64,000 bases of DNA. Source: Deinococcus apachensis DSM 19763 (GTDB lineage Bacteria; Deinococcota; Deinococci; Deinococcales; Deinococcaceae). Location of the stretch: assembly GCF_000381345.1 (NCBI RefSeq), contig NZ_KB906400.1, positions 248,001 through 312,000 of the forward strand, read 5' to 3'. The notes under the pieces are model-generated. The model worked only from the letters and a program-made list of their open reading frames with translations, did no database searches and was not told where the DNA came from. The position numbers and the translations under genes are program-made. This document shows positions 1 through 9,056 of this stretch, piece by piece; positions within the stretch are counted from its first letter, which is position 1, and every line of letters starts with the position of its first letter.

Positions 1-144
1 GACTTCCCCAAGAGTGCGCCTCGGTGCGGAAACTGTCAACCCCGGCCGCGGGGGAGGTGGCGTTGACCTTCCCCGCCAGGCGGACCTAAGGTGGGACACA
101 CAGTTCAAAACCCGCCCTCTCCCCCGCCGAGTTCAGGAGACGCC

Positions 145-195
145 ATGCCCGAAATCAGTCCTTCCCGCCGAACCGGAGCCCCATGCGCGCCCTGA
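145..195 (+). CDS. possible 16-codon leader ORF overlapping the adh start
   Basis: An ATG at 145 follows a strong Shine-Dalgarno sequence (AGGAG, 134-138) better than the one before the dehydrogenase start at 183. It reads 16 codons and ends with TGA at 193-195, inside the dehydrogenase gene and in another frame. It could couple translation of the downstream gene, or it could mark a one-base sequence error that hides a longer N-terminus. No similarity is recognised. Confidence 0.25.
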   Translation: MPEISPSRRTGAPCAP

Positions 196-1199
196 TGTTC
201 GAGGCGCCGTGGCAGATGCCGCTGCGCGAGGTGGAAGCCCCGCAGCCCGGGCCGGGTGAAGTGCTCGTGCGGGTCCGGGCGGCGGGCGTGTGCGGCTCGG
301 ATGTCCACGGCTTCACTGGCTCGACCGGACGGCGCAGTCCGGGCGTCATCATGGGCCACGAGTTCTGCGGCACCGTCGAGGCGCTCGGGGAGGGGGTGGC
401 CGGGCGCGCGGTGGGGGACCGGGTGGTCGTGCAGCCCATCATCTCCGACGGGACCTGCCCCCAGTGCCGGGCCGGGCGCCCCAACCTCTGCCTGAACCGC
501 CGTGGCATCGGCTGGTCGGTGAACGGCGGGTACGCCGAGTTCGTGAGCGTGCCGGAACGCAACGCCCTCCCCCTCCCGGACGAGGTGAGTTGGCAGGAGG
601 GTGCCCTGGTCGAGCCGCTCGCCGTGGCGCTGCACGCGGCGAACCTCACGCCGCTGGGCGTGGGGGACACGGCGGTCGTGCTGGGGGCGGGACCGGTCGG
701 ATTGCTGACCGTGCTGGCGCTGCGGCTGCGCGGGGCGGGCCGGGTGATTGTGAGCGATCTCAGCCCACACCGCCTGGAGCTCGCGCAGCGGATGGGTGCC
801 GACGAGGTACTCCACGCGGGCGAGGTGGACCCGGTGGAGACGGTGCGGGCGCGGACGGGCGGGCTGGGCGCGGACGCCGTGCTGGAAGTCGTCGGCCTCA
901 CCGCCACCGCGCGGCAGTCCGTTCAAATGGTCCGCAATGGAGGGAACGTGACGTGGGTGGGCAACTCGGCGCCCACCGTGGACATGCCCATGCAGGAGGT
1001 CGTCACGCGCGAGATCACGGTGCGGGGGGCCTACGCCTTCGTGGAGGAGTTCGGGCGGGCGGTGGAGTTGCTGCGCTCCGGGCGGGTAGACGTGACCCCC
1101 CTGATCGAACGGGTCGCCGGGCTGGAGGAAGGCCCGGACCTCGTGCGTGACCTCGCGCGGGGCACCCTGGACGCGGTGAAGGTGGTGCTTGAACCCTGA
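183..1199 (+). CDS. zinc-dependent alcohol/sorbitol dehydrogenase (MDR family)
   Basis: This 338-residue protein is a medium-chain dehydrogenase of the threonine/sorbitol dehydrogenase type, expected to oxidise a sugar or polyol alcohol with NAD(P). The N-terminal GroES-like domain carries catalytic zinc ligands Cys37 and His59-Glu60 (GHE). The Rossmann domain has GAGPVG at about 168-173. The structural zinc lobe keeps Cys92, Cys95 and Cys103, but the usual first cysteine of the four is replaced, so that zinc site may be incomplete. The start at 183 has GGAG five bases upstream. It is followed directly by a Gfo/Idh/MocA dehydrogenase, which suggests a two-step sugar oxidation operon. The substrate cannot be read from sequence. 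Confidence 0.88.
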   Translation: MRALMFEAPWQMPLREVEAPQPGPGEVLVRVRAAGVCGSDVHGFTGSTGRRSPGVIMGHEFCGTVEALGEGVAGRAVGDRVVVQPIISDGTCPQCRAGRPNLCLNRRGIGWSVNGGYAEFVSVPERNALPLPDEVSWQEGALVEPLAVALHAANLTPLGVGDTAVVLGAGPVGLLTVLALRLRGAGRVIVSDLSPHRLELAQRMGADEVLHAGEVDPVETVRARTGGLGADAVLEVVGLTATARQSVQMVRNGGNVTWVGNSAPTVDMPMQEVVTREITVRGAYAFVEEFGRAVELLRSGRVDVTPLIERVAGLEEGPDLVRDLARGTLDAVKVVLEP

Positions 1200-2281
1200 G
1201 CGGGCTGGGCTTCCTGATCGTCGGGCCGGGGAAGGTCGCCCATACCCATGCGCAGGCCCTCGTGGACCTGCCGGGCGCCCACCTCACGGCCGTGTGTGGC
1301 CGGAACGAGGAGCGCACCGCCGCCTTCGCCGCCGAGTATGGGGCGCGCCCCTTCACGGACCTCGCTGGCGCCCTGAATGACCCGGAAGTGCGGGCGGTCA
1401 TCCTCTGCACTCCGCATCCCCTCCACGCCCAGGACGCCGTGCAGGCCGCGCGGGCCGGAAAACATCTCCTCGTCGAGAAGCCGCTCGCGGTGAGCCTAGA
1501 GGACGCCGACCGCATGATCGCGGCGGCGCGGGAGGCGGGGGTCAAGCTCGGGGTGGTCAGCCAGCGTCGCCTGTACGAACCGGTCCAGCGGGTGAAAGCG
1601 GCGATCCTCGCCGGAAAGATTGGGCGGCCCGTCCTCGGGACCCTCAGCCTGCTGGGGTGGCGCGGGCCGGAATACTACGCGATGGACGCCTGGCGCGGCA
1701 CCTGGGCAGGCGAGGGGGGCGGCGTGCTGGTGAACCAGGCGGTGCATGGCCTGGACCTCCTGCAATGGTTCATGGGGCCGGTCGCGGAGGTCTCGGGCGC
1801 CTGGGCGAACCTCAACCACCCCGGGATCGAGGTGGAGGATACGGCGGTCGCCACCCTGCGCTTCGCGGGTGGGGCGGTGGGCAGCGTCGTGGTGAGCAAC
1901 AGCCAGAATCCCGGGCTGTGGGGCCGCATCCACGTCCACGGGGAGAACGGCGCCAGCGTGGGCGTGCAGACGGACGGGGGCTCCTCCTTCGTGGCGGGCG
2001 TGACCCAGGCGGTCGAACCCCCCATCAACGACCTCTGGACGGTGCCCGGCGAGGCGCACCTGCTCCCCGCGTGGCAGGCGGGGGACCGCGGGCGCGCCGC
2101 CCACCAGGGCGTGATGACGCACTACCACCGCCTCCAGATCGGGGATTTTGTCGCCGCCATCCGCGAGGAGCGCGAGTCGCTCGTCCCCGGCGAGGAGGGG
2201 CGCAAGACGGTCGAGCTGATCGAGGCGATCTACCGGGCGGGCCGCGAACACGCGGCTGTCCCGTTCCCGCTGGGGGGCTGA
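1196..2281 (+). CDS. Gfo/Idh/MocA family oxidoreductase
   Basis: This is an NAD(P)-dependent sugar dehydrogenase-like protein of about 361 residues. The Rossmann glycine motif (VGPGKVAH) is encoded at 1220-1243, and the family's EKP motif lies near 1476. A GTG at 1262 would cut the nucleotide-binding motif off, so the true start must be upstream. The only near-start codon between the in-frame stop (1190) and the motif is CTG at 1196, which overlaps the stop of the preceding gene as CTGA. That overlap implies translational coupling with the alcohol dehydrogenase. The family is secure. The start codon and substrate are inferred. Confidence 0.82.
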   Translation: MSGLGFLIVGPGKVAHTHAQALVDLPGAHLTAVCGRNEERTAAFAAEYGARPFTDLAGALNDPEVRAVILCTPHPLHAQDAVQAARAGKHLLVEKPLAVSLEDADRMIAAAREAGVKLGVVSQRRLYEPVQRVKAAILAGKIGRPVLGTLSLLGWRGPEYYAMDAWRGTWAGEGGGVLVNQAVHGLDLLQWFMGPVAEVSGAWANLNHPGIEVEDTAVATLRFAGGAVGSVVVSNSQNPGLWGRIHVHGENGASVGVQTDGGSSFVAGVTQAVEPPINDLWTVPGEAHLLPAWQAGDRGRAAHQGVMTHYHRLQIGDFVAAIREERESLVPGEEGRKTVELIEAIYRAGREHAAVPFPLGG

Positions 2282-2487
2282 CGGCCGCCGCGGGAGAAGC
2301 CTGCCGAAACACCGCATGCCCACCGCGGGTCCGGGACGATCACGTCCTGCACCCGCGCCGTCCTCCAGCACCAAGGGCGGCGCTTGCCCGGAGTTCGAGT
2401 TCCCCGCACCCCGGGACGGGGGTGGACAGGCCGTGGCCTGGGTTCCCCATGAACGTGTCCTGCTGATCCTGCGGCACGGGGCGTTCT

Positions 2488-3267
2488 TCAGCGCCCCGCC
2501 TCGTCCTGCTCCACCCGGTCGAATATGGCGATGACCTGCTCGAAGGCCTCGGGACCCACCCGGATGACCCCGGAAAAGGGCCGGTCGAGCGCGAGCACCA
2601 GAAACAGGATCAGCGCGATGGTCCCCGACAACGACAGCACGATCAGTCCCTGCGACCACGCGCTCCGCACCCCGAAGAAATACGAGAAGGTCACCGTCAC
2701 CAGCGCCCCCACCCACAGCACCCCCCACATCAGCCCGGGCAGCCGCGACTGGCTGCTCAGGAGCCGCAGCCGCCGCTCGTCCCCCAGGTCGTTCAGCCGC
2801 TCCAGCGCCTGGGTATACCAGGCGTTCTCGTACGTGGTGCGGGGAGACAGCCCCAGATACCCCGCCCACAGTCCGTCGTAGGCCTGCTGGGTCTCGGGGC
2901 TGGCCCCACCGCGGGCCAGGGCGGGCCACTCGCGGCCCACCACCGTCTCGGCATAGCTGCGCAGGTCTTCGCGCCGGGCCATACGGGCCTCGGCGGGAAA
3001 GGCGCGGGCGCCGCGGTAGAGGTCGGCCAGGGCGTTGGCCTCCCGCTCTACCCGGGTGCGGGCCTCGCCCTGCTCCTCCCAGGCGACGATCACCACGAAG
3101 GCGAGCAGGACGGCGTAGACCACCCCGATCACGGCGTAGACGAAGCCCGCGACCTCGCGGTGTTCCTCCAGGGTGGAGAGCCGCACCGAGCGGCGCACCA
3201 GCCCCATCCCGCCCAGCGAGACCAGCATGGCGGCCAGCATGAACAGCAGGGCGGCCAGCCACCCCAT
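2488..3267 (-). CDS. DUF4239-type (bestrophin-like) membrane protein
   Basis: The protein has about 259 residues from the ATG at 3267. An in-frame GTG at 3279 is an alternative; longer upstream reading has no credible start or composition. Two hydrophobic segments lie in the first 65 residues (MGWLAALLFML and YAVIGVVYAVLLAFVVIV). A charged middle part of about 100 residues follows, then two more segments near residues 170-220. This 2+2 membrane pattern with the conserved RPFSG motif near the C-terminus is that of the DUF4239 family, whose function is unsettled. The gene faces the Gfo/Idh/MocA gene convergently and stands alone. Confidence 0.7.
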   Translation of the reverse strand: MGWLAALLFMLAAMLVSLGGMGLVRRSVRLSTLEEHREVAGFVYAVIGVVYAVLLAFVVIVAWEEQGEARTRVEREANALADLYRGARAFPAEARMARREDLRSYAETVVGREWPALARGGASPETQQAYDGLWAGYLGLSPRTTYENAWYTQALERLNDLGDERRLRLLSSQSRLPGLMWGVLWVGALVTVTFSYFFGVRSAWSQGLIVLSLSGTIALILFLVLALDRPFSGVIRVGPEAFEQVIAIFDRVEQDEAGR

Positions 3268-3751
3268 CAGCGCCGCCACGGCGTGAGCGCCCGCCCGGCG
3301 AACCCGGAGAGAAGGGCTGCGCCCCGGGGAACCGGGACGGCGGAACGGGGCCGCTTCACTGGGCCTTGCGCCTTGAACACGGAACACCTCCAGCGGGGGG
3401 CCTGCACCTCCGGCCATGAGCGGGGCCGCTTTATCCGGCCGCGTGGGTACTGGGTGCGGCTCCGGCGGGCCGTAGGGCAGATGGCGCTCACGCTGGCCGC
3501 CGGGTCGTGAGTCCGGTCCTGGCGGCGTTGCCACTGCTCATGCGAAACGGCGGTGAGTCGAAGACGGGGGCGAGCGGACGGGCACAGCTCCCCAGGAGCG
3601 TGAGCAACAAAGAAGACCGGCGGGCGGCGGTGGACGATGGGCGGGTCAGCCTTCGCCCTGCCGGGCAAGAAAGGTGAGGGGCCGCCCCCGAGTCTGGGGC
3701 CAGCGAAGGCGGCGCTGTCCCGCAGGTTCTGGAACTCAGAGCCAGCCAGCC
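3268..3751. other. intergenic stretch, no gene recognised
   Basis: Nothing with coding character or a family resemblance was found on either strand. It separates two minus-strand genes and probably holds the promoter of the DUF4239 gene, but I could not pick a convincing -10/-35 pair. Confidence 0.4.
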
Positions 3752-4045
3752 TCACACCGTGACGCTGACCTCGTAGTCCTCGCCGCTGGGCGGCGCCCCC
3801 AGCACCGGCTGGAACCGCGCGATCTCCTCCTGAAACAGCCCGCTGGCCTCGGCCGCCTGCAACGCGGCCTCGCTCTCCCAGAGGGTCAGCAGCACGCCCC
3901 GGCCCGACCGGGCGTCGGTGAGCAGACGCGCCCCCGCGAACCCTGGCTGCCGGGCGAGGAGGGGCGCCACCACGTCGCGGTAGATGAGAACGGCCCCGCT
4001 CATCTTTCCGGGCCGAATCTGTACGGTGACGATCCGTGCGTGCAT
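3752..4045 (-). CDS. antibiotic biosynthesis monooxygenase (ABM) domain protein
   Basis: This small 97-residue protein has the ferredoxin-like alpha+beta ABM fold. It starts with a beta strand (MHARIVTVQIRPG) and has the typical LLTLWESEAALQAAEAS segment around residues 51-68. Members include small quinol or haem-degrading monooxygenases and many proteins of unknown role. The start at 4045 has GAAGG immediately upstream. It lies downstream of a TCACG direct-repeat promoter (4112-4143), so it is a probable target of the SARP regulator encoded by the next gene upstream. The substrate is unknown. Confidence 0.75.
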   Translation of the reverse strand: MHARIVTVQIRPGKMSGAVLIYRDVVAPLLARQPGFAGARLLTDARSGRGVLLTLWESEAALQAAEASGLFQEEIARFQPVLGAPPSGEDYEVSVTV

Positions 4046-4111
4046 CCTTCAGCGCCGCCTTCCGGGAGGGTCGGTGTTTCGCCGTCCTGGCCTCCCCGTT
4101 CCTCTGCCCCG

Positions 4112-4143
4112 AGGATGCCAGGCCCAGCGTGACGCGCCCGTGA
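4112..4143 (-). promoter_or_regulatory. SARP-type promoter C: TCACG-N6-TCACG-N10-CATCCT
   Basis: On the minus strand two TCACG boxes (complement of 4139-4143 and 4128-4132) are 11 bases apart. A -10-like CATCCT follows exactly 10 bases later (complement of 4112-4117). Direct repeats at 11-base spacing just upstream of the -10 are the known layout of SARP binding sites. The site points at the ABM gene starting at 4045, 67 bases downstream. Confidence 0.65.
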
Positions 4144-4334
4144 TGCGCCGCGCGCCACCACACCCCACATCACGGGGGCGCGCGACCCCGGTCCCGGCCG
4201 GGCACCTCCCCCGGATAGGCGGCTCCTGCCCCGTCAGACCGCCTTGCGCCGGGTTCCCGAACATCCCGCCAAAAGGGCGGGGGCCGTTCAGGGCGCGGAG
4301 CCCTTTTCGTCTCCTGCTCGCATCGGGGCCCGTA

Positions 4335-7322
4335 TCAGTCCGGCCGCACGAGCCGCGCCACCGCCGCGGCGAGAACGGCCTGGGGATCGTCCGGGACCTG
4401 CGGGTCTCCGGCGCCCCGTTCGGGCCGCTGCCGGACGGGCTGCCGGTCCACGCTCTTGGTGGCGGGGTGCCGCGCCACGAGGTCGAGGAGGGCGGCGGCC
4501 CGCTCCGGCTCGCCGCAGGCCAGGTGCCACTCGGCCCAGCGCGCCACGGCCCGCAGGACCTGCGGCAGCTCCCCCAGGTCCCACAGCACGCCCAGCCCCT
4601 CGCGCAACTGCCGCGCGCCCTGGTCCAGCGCGCCCAGGGCCGTCGCCGACCGGCCCAGGTCCACCAGCAGGATGCCCTCCAGCCGCCGGTCCCCGCTGGT
4701 GCGCGCCCGCCCCAGCGCCTCGCGGGCCGTGGCGACCGCCCGGGCGAACTCCCCCTGCTCGTGGAACGTCTCGGCGAGGCTCGACAGGAGCTGGGCCAGC
4801 AGCCGCGGCAGGCCGATGTCGCGCGCCAGCCTCGCCCCGTCCTCCAGCCGCGCCACCGACTCCGCCAGGTCTCCCCCGTAGGCGGCCAGGCACCCCAGGT
4901 TGTTCAGCAGCCGCACGATCTCGCTGGGGTGCCCCAGCTCGCGGTGCAGCGCGAGGGCCGCCTCGTAGTGCCGCCGGGCCCCGGCCAGGTCGCCGCCGTC
5001 CAGGGTGACGTTGCCCAGCAGGTTGAGGCTGTCCGCCAGCCCCGCCCGGTCACCCCGCGCCCGGGCCAGGGCCACGGCCTCCTCCAGCCGGGTCCGGGCC
5101 AGCCCGTAGTCGCCCCGGCGCCAGGCCAGGTTACCCAGCAGGGCGAGGCCGGTCCGGGCCGACGCCTCCTCCCCCAGGGTGCGGGCCAGGGCGCGGCCTC
5201 GCCCAGCCCAGTCCTCCGCCTCGCCGGGGCGGCCCAGGCGGTGCAGCAGCGGGGCGCCCGCGACGAGGACGCGGCACAGGGCGGCCCTCTCCGCGGGCCC
5301 GGCCTCCCCCAGGGCCGCCACCGCCCGGGTGAGCCACTCCACCCCCTCGCGGTGGCGGGCACGGGCGGTGGTGTACTCCGCCAGGGCGGCGGCGGAGCGC
5401 CCCAGGTCACCCGCCCGCCCCTCCTCCACGGCCCAGTCCCAGGCGAGGCGGACGTTCTCCCACTCCGCGTCCACCGCCGCGAGGGCCGCCTTCTGCCCCG
5501 GGCCCCGTAGGGCGCCCTCCAGACCCTGGAGAAAGCAGTGGAAGAACGCGCCGTGCCGGGCCCGCAACTCGGCCTCCCGCGCGGGGTGCGCGGCGAGCTT
5601 CTCGCGGGTGTAGCCGTGGAGCAGCAGGTGGCGGTCGTACCGCCCGTCCGGGCTCAGGCGCAGCAGCGACTTGTCCACCAGGGCCGCCAGCAGGGGGAGC
5701 GGCGCGCCCGCGACCTGCCGCGCCGCCTCCAGGCGAAACCCGCCCCGGAAGACCGTGAGCCCCGCGAGCAGTTCCTGCTCGGCGGGGGCGAGCAGGCCCC
5801 AGGAGTGCTCGAAGGTCGCGCGCAGGCTGCGGTGCCGGTCCACGCGGCCACGGTCGTCGCGCAGGAAGTCCACGCTCTGCCCCAGCTCCCGGGCGATGTC
5901 CTCCAGGGGCAGCACCCGGGCCCACACCGCCGCCAGTTCCAGGCCCAGGGGCGAGCCCTCGACGAGCTGGCAGATCCGCAGCAGGTGCGGCAGGGTCCGC
6001 GGCTCCAGCGGGAGGTCGGGCCGCACCCGCCGGGCGCGCTCCAGAAAGAGCTGCACGGCGTCGAACTGCTGGCCCTCGACCAGGCCCACGTCCCCGTCCC
6101 AGGGATACCCCAGCCCGCCGACCGGCAGCAGCCACTCGGCCTCGGCGCCCAGCCGCTCGCGCGAGGTCACGAGCAGGTCGAGGCCGGGACACTGCCCCAG
6201 CAGGTCGAGGAGAGCGGCCACACCATCCAGAACGTGCTCGAAGTTGTCGAGCACCAGCAGCAGCCGCCGGTCGCCGATGGCGCGCAGGACTTCCGGCAGG
6301 GGGTCGGGCTGGCCCCGGGGTGCCAGGCCCAGGCTCTCGGCGACGCGCGGGACGACCGGGGCGCCGGGGGGCAGCGCGGCGAGCGGCACGAAGACCACGC
6401 CGCCCGGGTAGCGGCCCGCCAGGCGCCGCGCGGCCTCCAGCGCCAGCCGGGTCTTGCCGATGCCCCCAGGGCCGGTTAGGGTGAGCAGACGGCGGTCCGG
6501 CGCGGACAGCAGCCGCGTGATGGCAGCGAGTTCGAGGTCGCGCCCGACGAAGGAGGTCGGCACGCGGGGAAGAAGCGCGGGGACCCCGGCGGGGGGGGCC
6601 TGATCCGGCGGCGCGGGCGGGGTGCCGGGCCGGTCCCGCAGCTCCCGGCCCAGCCTCTCGAGTTCGGCGGTGGGGGCGAGGCCGAACTCGGCGCGCAGCC
6701 GCTCGACGAACACGTGGTAGACCCGCTGCGCCCGCCCTTGGTCCCCGGCCCGCCGCAGGGCGCCGACCTGGGCCTGGAGCGCCACCTCGTCGGGTTCGCC
6801 CTCCTCCAGCAGGCGGCCCAGCAGCTCGGCCGCCTCCAGGTGGGCGCCCTGCCCCGACAGCTCCTCGGCCCGCCGCAGCAGGGCGACGCGCCACAGCTCG
6901 CGCAGCCGCCCGCGCTCATGCGTGAGCCAGTCCGCGAACTCGCCCGGCTCGTCGCCCTCCAGCCGGTCCATCAGGGTCCCGCCGTAGCGGGCCACAGCCT
7001 CCCGCCAGCCCTGCCCGCCCGCCGCCCCGGTAAAGCCCGTCACGTCCGTCCGCACCGCCCAGCGCAGCCGGTGGCGCTCGACCTCCAGCTCGGGGGCCAC
7101 GTCCAGCGCCCGCACCCGGACCAGGAGCTGGCGGAGGTTGATGCGGGCCAGGTCTGGGGCGCTCTCCGGCCAGAACAGGGCGGCCAGCTCCCCGCGGTCC
7201 ACCCAGCCGCCCTGATAGGCGAGGTAGGCCAGGAGCTGGTAGCGTTTGTCGGGCAAAAAAGACGTGACGTGGGCCTCGTGCTCGGCCTGCACCCTGCCCA
7301 GCAGCCGAACCGAGGTCGTCAT
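4335..7322 (-). CDS. SARP/BTAD-NB-ARC-TPR transcriptional regulator (AfsR-like)
   Basis: This is a 995-residue cytoplasmic regulator. Residues 1-95 form a winged-helix DNA-binding domain. Residues 96-240 form a bacterial transcriptional activator domain (typical segment VYHVFVERLRAEFG, 201-214). From about 260 follows an NB-ARC-like ATPase, with FVGR at 258-261, Walker A GPGGIGKT at 284-291 and Walker B LLLVLDNFEH near 354-363. The last 350 or so residues are tetratricopeptide repeats rich in LGNLAWRRGDY-like units. The start at 7322 is chosen because homology begins there (MTTSVRLLGR). AfsR-type proteins use ATP binding and the TPR sensor to switch activation. The four TCACG direct-repeat promoters nearby are its likely targets. 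Its signal is unknown. Confidence 0.9.
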   Translation of the reverse strand: MTTSVRLLGRVQAEHEAHVTSFLPDKRYQLLAYLAYQGGWVDRGELAALFWPESAPDLARINLRQLLVRVRALDVAPELEVERHRLRWAVRTDVTGFTGAAGGQGWREAVARYGGTLMDRLEGDEPGEFADWLTHERGRLRELWRVALLRRAEELSGQGAHLEAAELLGRLLEEGEPDEVALQAQVGALRRAGDQGRAQRVYHVFVERLRAEFGLAPTAELERLGRELRDRPGTPPAPPDQAPPAGVPALLPRVPTSFVGRDLELAAITRLLSAPDRRLLTLTGPGGIGKTRLALEAARRLAGRYPGGVVFVPLAALPPGAPVVPRVAESLGLAPRGQPDPLPEVLRAIGDRRLLLVLDNFEHVLDGVAALLDLLGQCPGLDLLVTSRERLGAEAEWLLPVGGLGYPWDGDVGLVEGQQFDAVQLFLERARRVRPDLPLEPRTLPHLLRICQLVEGSPLGLELAAVWARVLPLEDIARELGQSVDFLRDDRGRVDRHRSLRATFEHSWGLLAPAEQELLAGLTVFRGGFRLEAARQVAGAPLPLLAALVDKSLLRLSPDGRYDRHLLLHGYTREKLAAHPAREAELRARHGAFFHCFLQGLEGALRGPGQKAALAAVDAEWENVRLAWDWAVEEGRAGDLGRSAAALAEYTTARARHREGVEWLTRAVAALGEAGPAERAALCRVLVAGAPLLHRLGRPGEAEDWAGRGRALARTLGEEASARTGLALLGNLAWRRGDYGLARTRLEEAVALARARGDRAGLADSLNLLGNVTLDGGDLAGARRHYEAALALHRELGHPSEIVRLLNNLGCLAAYGGDLAESVARLEDGARLARDIGLPRLLAQLLSSLAETFHEQGEFARAVATAREALGRARTSGDRRLEGILLVDLGRSATALGALDQGARQLREGLGVLWDLGELPQVLRAVARWAEWHLACGEPERAAALLDLVARHPATKSVDRQPVRQRPERGAGDPQVPDDPQAVLAAAVARLVRPD

Positions 7323-7890
7323 GCCGCGCCCCCGGGCGGGAAGAACGTCCCCACGCGGCGCCGCGCTGAGGTCGTCTGATCCGGCCGCCTTCCCGAACGG
7401 CGCGCCCCGGGATGTGCCACGTCCCCTCCCCACGTCCTGGATGTCCCGGCCCCCTCAGGGTGACCCGGCGAGTTCGCCGACGACTCCGAAACCGTCACCA
7501 CCCTCGGCCGGGCGACGGTGCCCGGCGCGGTCTGCACGTTCAGCGTACCCGATGAGCTTGCCCGCGGGCCACCGGGCGGGGCCGCCTCACAGGGCCGACT
7601 CAGGTCGATACCGTTGTCGCGGTGAACAAGAGGAAAACGTGCTCCTGGTCGAGTTTTGCTCCCTCCCCCCTGAGGACGCCTGAGGCGAAATGAGAAGGTG
7701 GGGGAAGGCGTGTTTTCGTCGTCTGACACGCGGGAGAGGAGCACTCGCCACCCCTCTGCGAGCAGCTCCGCGAGTCTCCCGCAAGGGGAGAGGGAGAAAA
7801 AAACTTCGTACGATACGGCGCTTTCCATCTCTCAGATCAGGCGTTGAGGAGAGGAGTAAAAAGCCTGACGTGCGTCGGACCTGGACAGCA
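7323..7890. other. long intergenic region between divergent genes
   Basis: No coding region is supported here. It separates the SARP gene (leftward) from the rightward ABC membrane gene. A G/C-rich imperfect inverted stretch around 7755-7796 (CTCCCGCAAGGGGAG core) resembles small interspersed repeats, but one copy in the window cannot prove that. No TCACG pair faces the SARP gene, so direct autoregulation through this motif is not supported. Confidence 0.4.
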
Positions 7891-7922
7891 TCACGCCCGC
7901 GTCACGTTGGCTGGCGCAGACT
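7891..7922 (+). promoter_or_regulatory. SARP-type promoter A: TCACG-N6-TCACG-N10-CAGACT
   Basis: TCACG at 7891-7895 and 7902-7906 (11-base step) is followed after exactly 10 bases by CAGACT (7917-7922), a -10-like hexamer. The downstream gene starts at 7980. Spacing and box sequences match sites B, C and D. Confidence 0.65.
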
Positions 7923-7979
7923 CCTCCTGGACCCGCTGCCTGAACCCGCGGCCCTGCCCGCAAGCGCCGAGGAGGCCCC

Positions 7980-8873
7980 ATGACGGCCACCGTGACCCGG
8001 ACCCTGGGGGCGCTGTACCGCGCCCACCGCCCCCGGATGCTCCTGACCTACGCCCTGAGCCTGCTGGAGAACGTCTTCGACCTGCTCTACCCCCTTGCCA
8101 CCGGGCTCGCCATCGACGGGCTGCTGGCGGGGCGGTTCGCGGGGCTCGCGCTCTTCGCAGGCGTGTGGCTGGCGCACACTGTCACGGGGGTGGTCCGGCA
8201 GCGCTTCGACACCCGCACCTTCACGCACATCTACGGGGAGCTCGCCGCGCGGATGGTGGCGGAGCAGGTGCGCCGGGGCCTGCCCACCTCGCAGGTCGTG
8301 GCGCGCAGCGCGCTGGCCCGCGAGGTGGTGGACTTCTTCGAGCGCGACGTCCCCGGCGTGCTGGGCTCGCTGGTGGGCTTCGCCGGGGCGCTGGGGATGC
8401 TCTTTGTCTATGACCGGCTCACCGGGCTGGCCTGTCTGGCCCTGCTGGTGCCGGTCGCCCTGTTCAGCCGTCCCGCCGCCCGGCGGGCCCTGACGCTCAA
8501 CCGCAAGCTCAACGACGAGCTGGAGCGCGAGGTGGACGTCCTGTCCCGGCCGCGCGGCGCGGCGGTGCGGGACCACTACCGGCGGCTGGCCCGCTGGCGC
8601 GTGCGCCTGTCGGACACGGAGGCGGCCCACTGGGGGGTGCTGGAACTGTTCCTGATCGTCCTGGCGGGGTTCGTGTTCGTGCGGGCGGCGGGGCTGCCCA
8701 ACGCCCAGCCGGGGACCATCTACGCGGTGATCGCCTACCTGTGGAACTTCATGGACAGCCTGGCGGGCATCCCCTTCCTGGTGCAGCAACTCGCCCGCCT
8801 GCGCGACATCACCGGCCGGATGGAGTTGGAGGCCGGGGGCGGGGCGGGGGCGCCGGACCCCGGGGCCGGGTGA
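7980..8873 (+). CDS. ABC transporter six-transmembrane domain protein without ATPase
   Basis: The protein has 297 residues and resembles the membrane half of type IV ABC exporters. It has hydrophobic segments near residues 20-50, 55-75, 135-165, 235-255 and 265-285. It carries no Walker motifs and no nucleotide-binding domain gene follows, so it must either pair with an ATPase elsewhere or act differently. Stand-alone proteins of this sort are annotated as ABC six-TM domain proteins in several bacteria. It lies 58 bases downstream of the -10 box of SARP-type promoter A. The next gene has its own promoter of the same type. Confidence 0.75.
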   Translation: MTATVTRTLGALYRAHRPRMLLTYALSLLENVFDLLYPLATGLAIDGLLAGRFAGLALFAGVWLAHTVTGVVRQRFDTRTFTHIYGELAARMVAEQVRRGLPTSQVVARSALAREVVDFFERDVPGVLGSLVGFAGALGMLFVYDRLTGLACLALLVPVALFSRPAARRALTLNRKLNDELEREVDVLSRPRGAAVRDHYRRLARWRVRLSDTEAAHWGVLELFLIVLAGFVFVRAAGLPNAQPGTIYAVIAYLWNFMDSLAGIPFLVQQLARLRDITGRMELEAGGGAGAPDPGAG

Positions 8874-8915
8874 CGCCCGGACGTGATGCGGCGCGGGGTG
8901 GTCTCGCCCCTCACA

Positions 8916-8947
8916 TCACGCTCGTGTCACGTTCGGAGGCGCAAACT
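8916..8947 (+). promoter_or_regulatory. SARP-type promoter B: TCACG-N6-TCACG-N10-CAAACT
   Basis: TCACG at 8916-8920 and 8927-8931 (11-base step), then 10 bases, then CAAACT at 8942-8947. Site B also matches site A in flanking bases (GGCGCA before the -10, CTCCT after it). It points at the chagasin/CHRD/MliC/lipoprotein gene run starting at 9057. Confidence 0.65.
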
Positions 8948-9056
8948 CCTGCTGAGCTGCCGCGCGGGCCCCGCCCCGGCCGGGGGACCGGCCTCCCCCG
9001 CGCCGGAGCCCACCGAGGTCATGCACGCCTGAGCCCTTTCCCCCCGGGAGGACACG

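Noticed and set aside
4168..4187. Fifth SARP-type site
   Set aside because: TCACG is followed after six bases by CGCGA, not TCACG, and no -10-like box is at the required distance.
4264..4304. Terminator hairpin after the SARP gene
   Set aside because: CCCGCC/GGCGGG and AGGGC/GCCCT stems exist, but the T-run is on the wrong side for the leftward gene or the stem is too short.
4335..7322. Long open frames antisense to the SARP gene and to other GC-rich genes
   Set aside because: They have Arg/Gly/Pro-rich composition and no family resemblance, as expected from GC-rich codon shadows.
7800..7830. Radiation/desiccation response motif of Deinococcus
   Set aside because: The sequence CTTCGTACGATACGG does not match the palindromic RDRM well enough to claim.
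8870..8887. Second TCACG pair upstream of the chagasin gene
   Set aside because: The two boxes are 13 bases apart, not 11, and oriented away from the gene.
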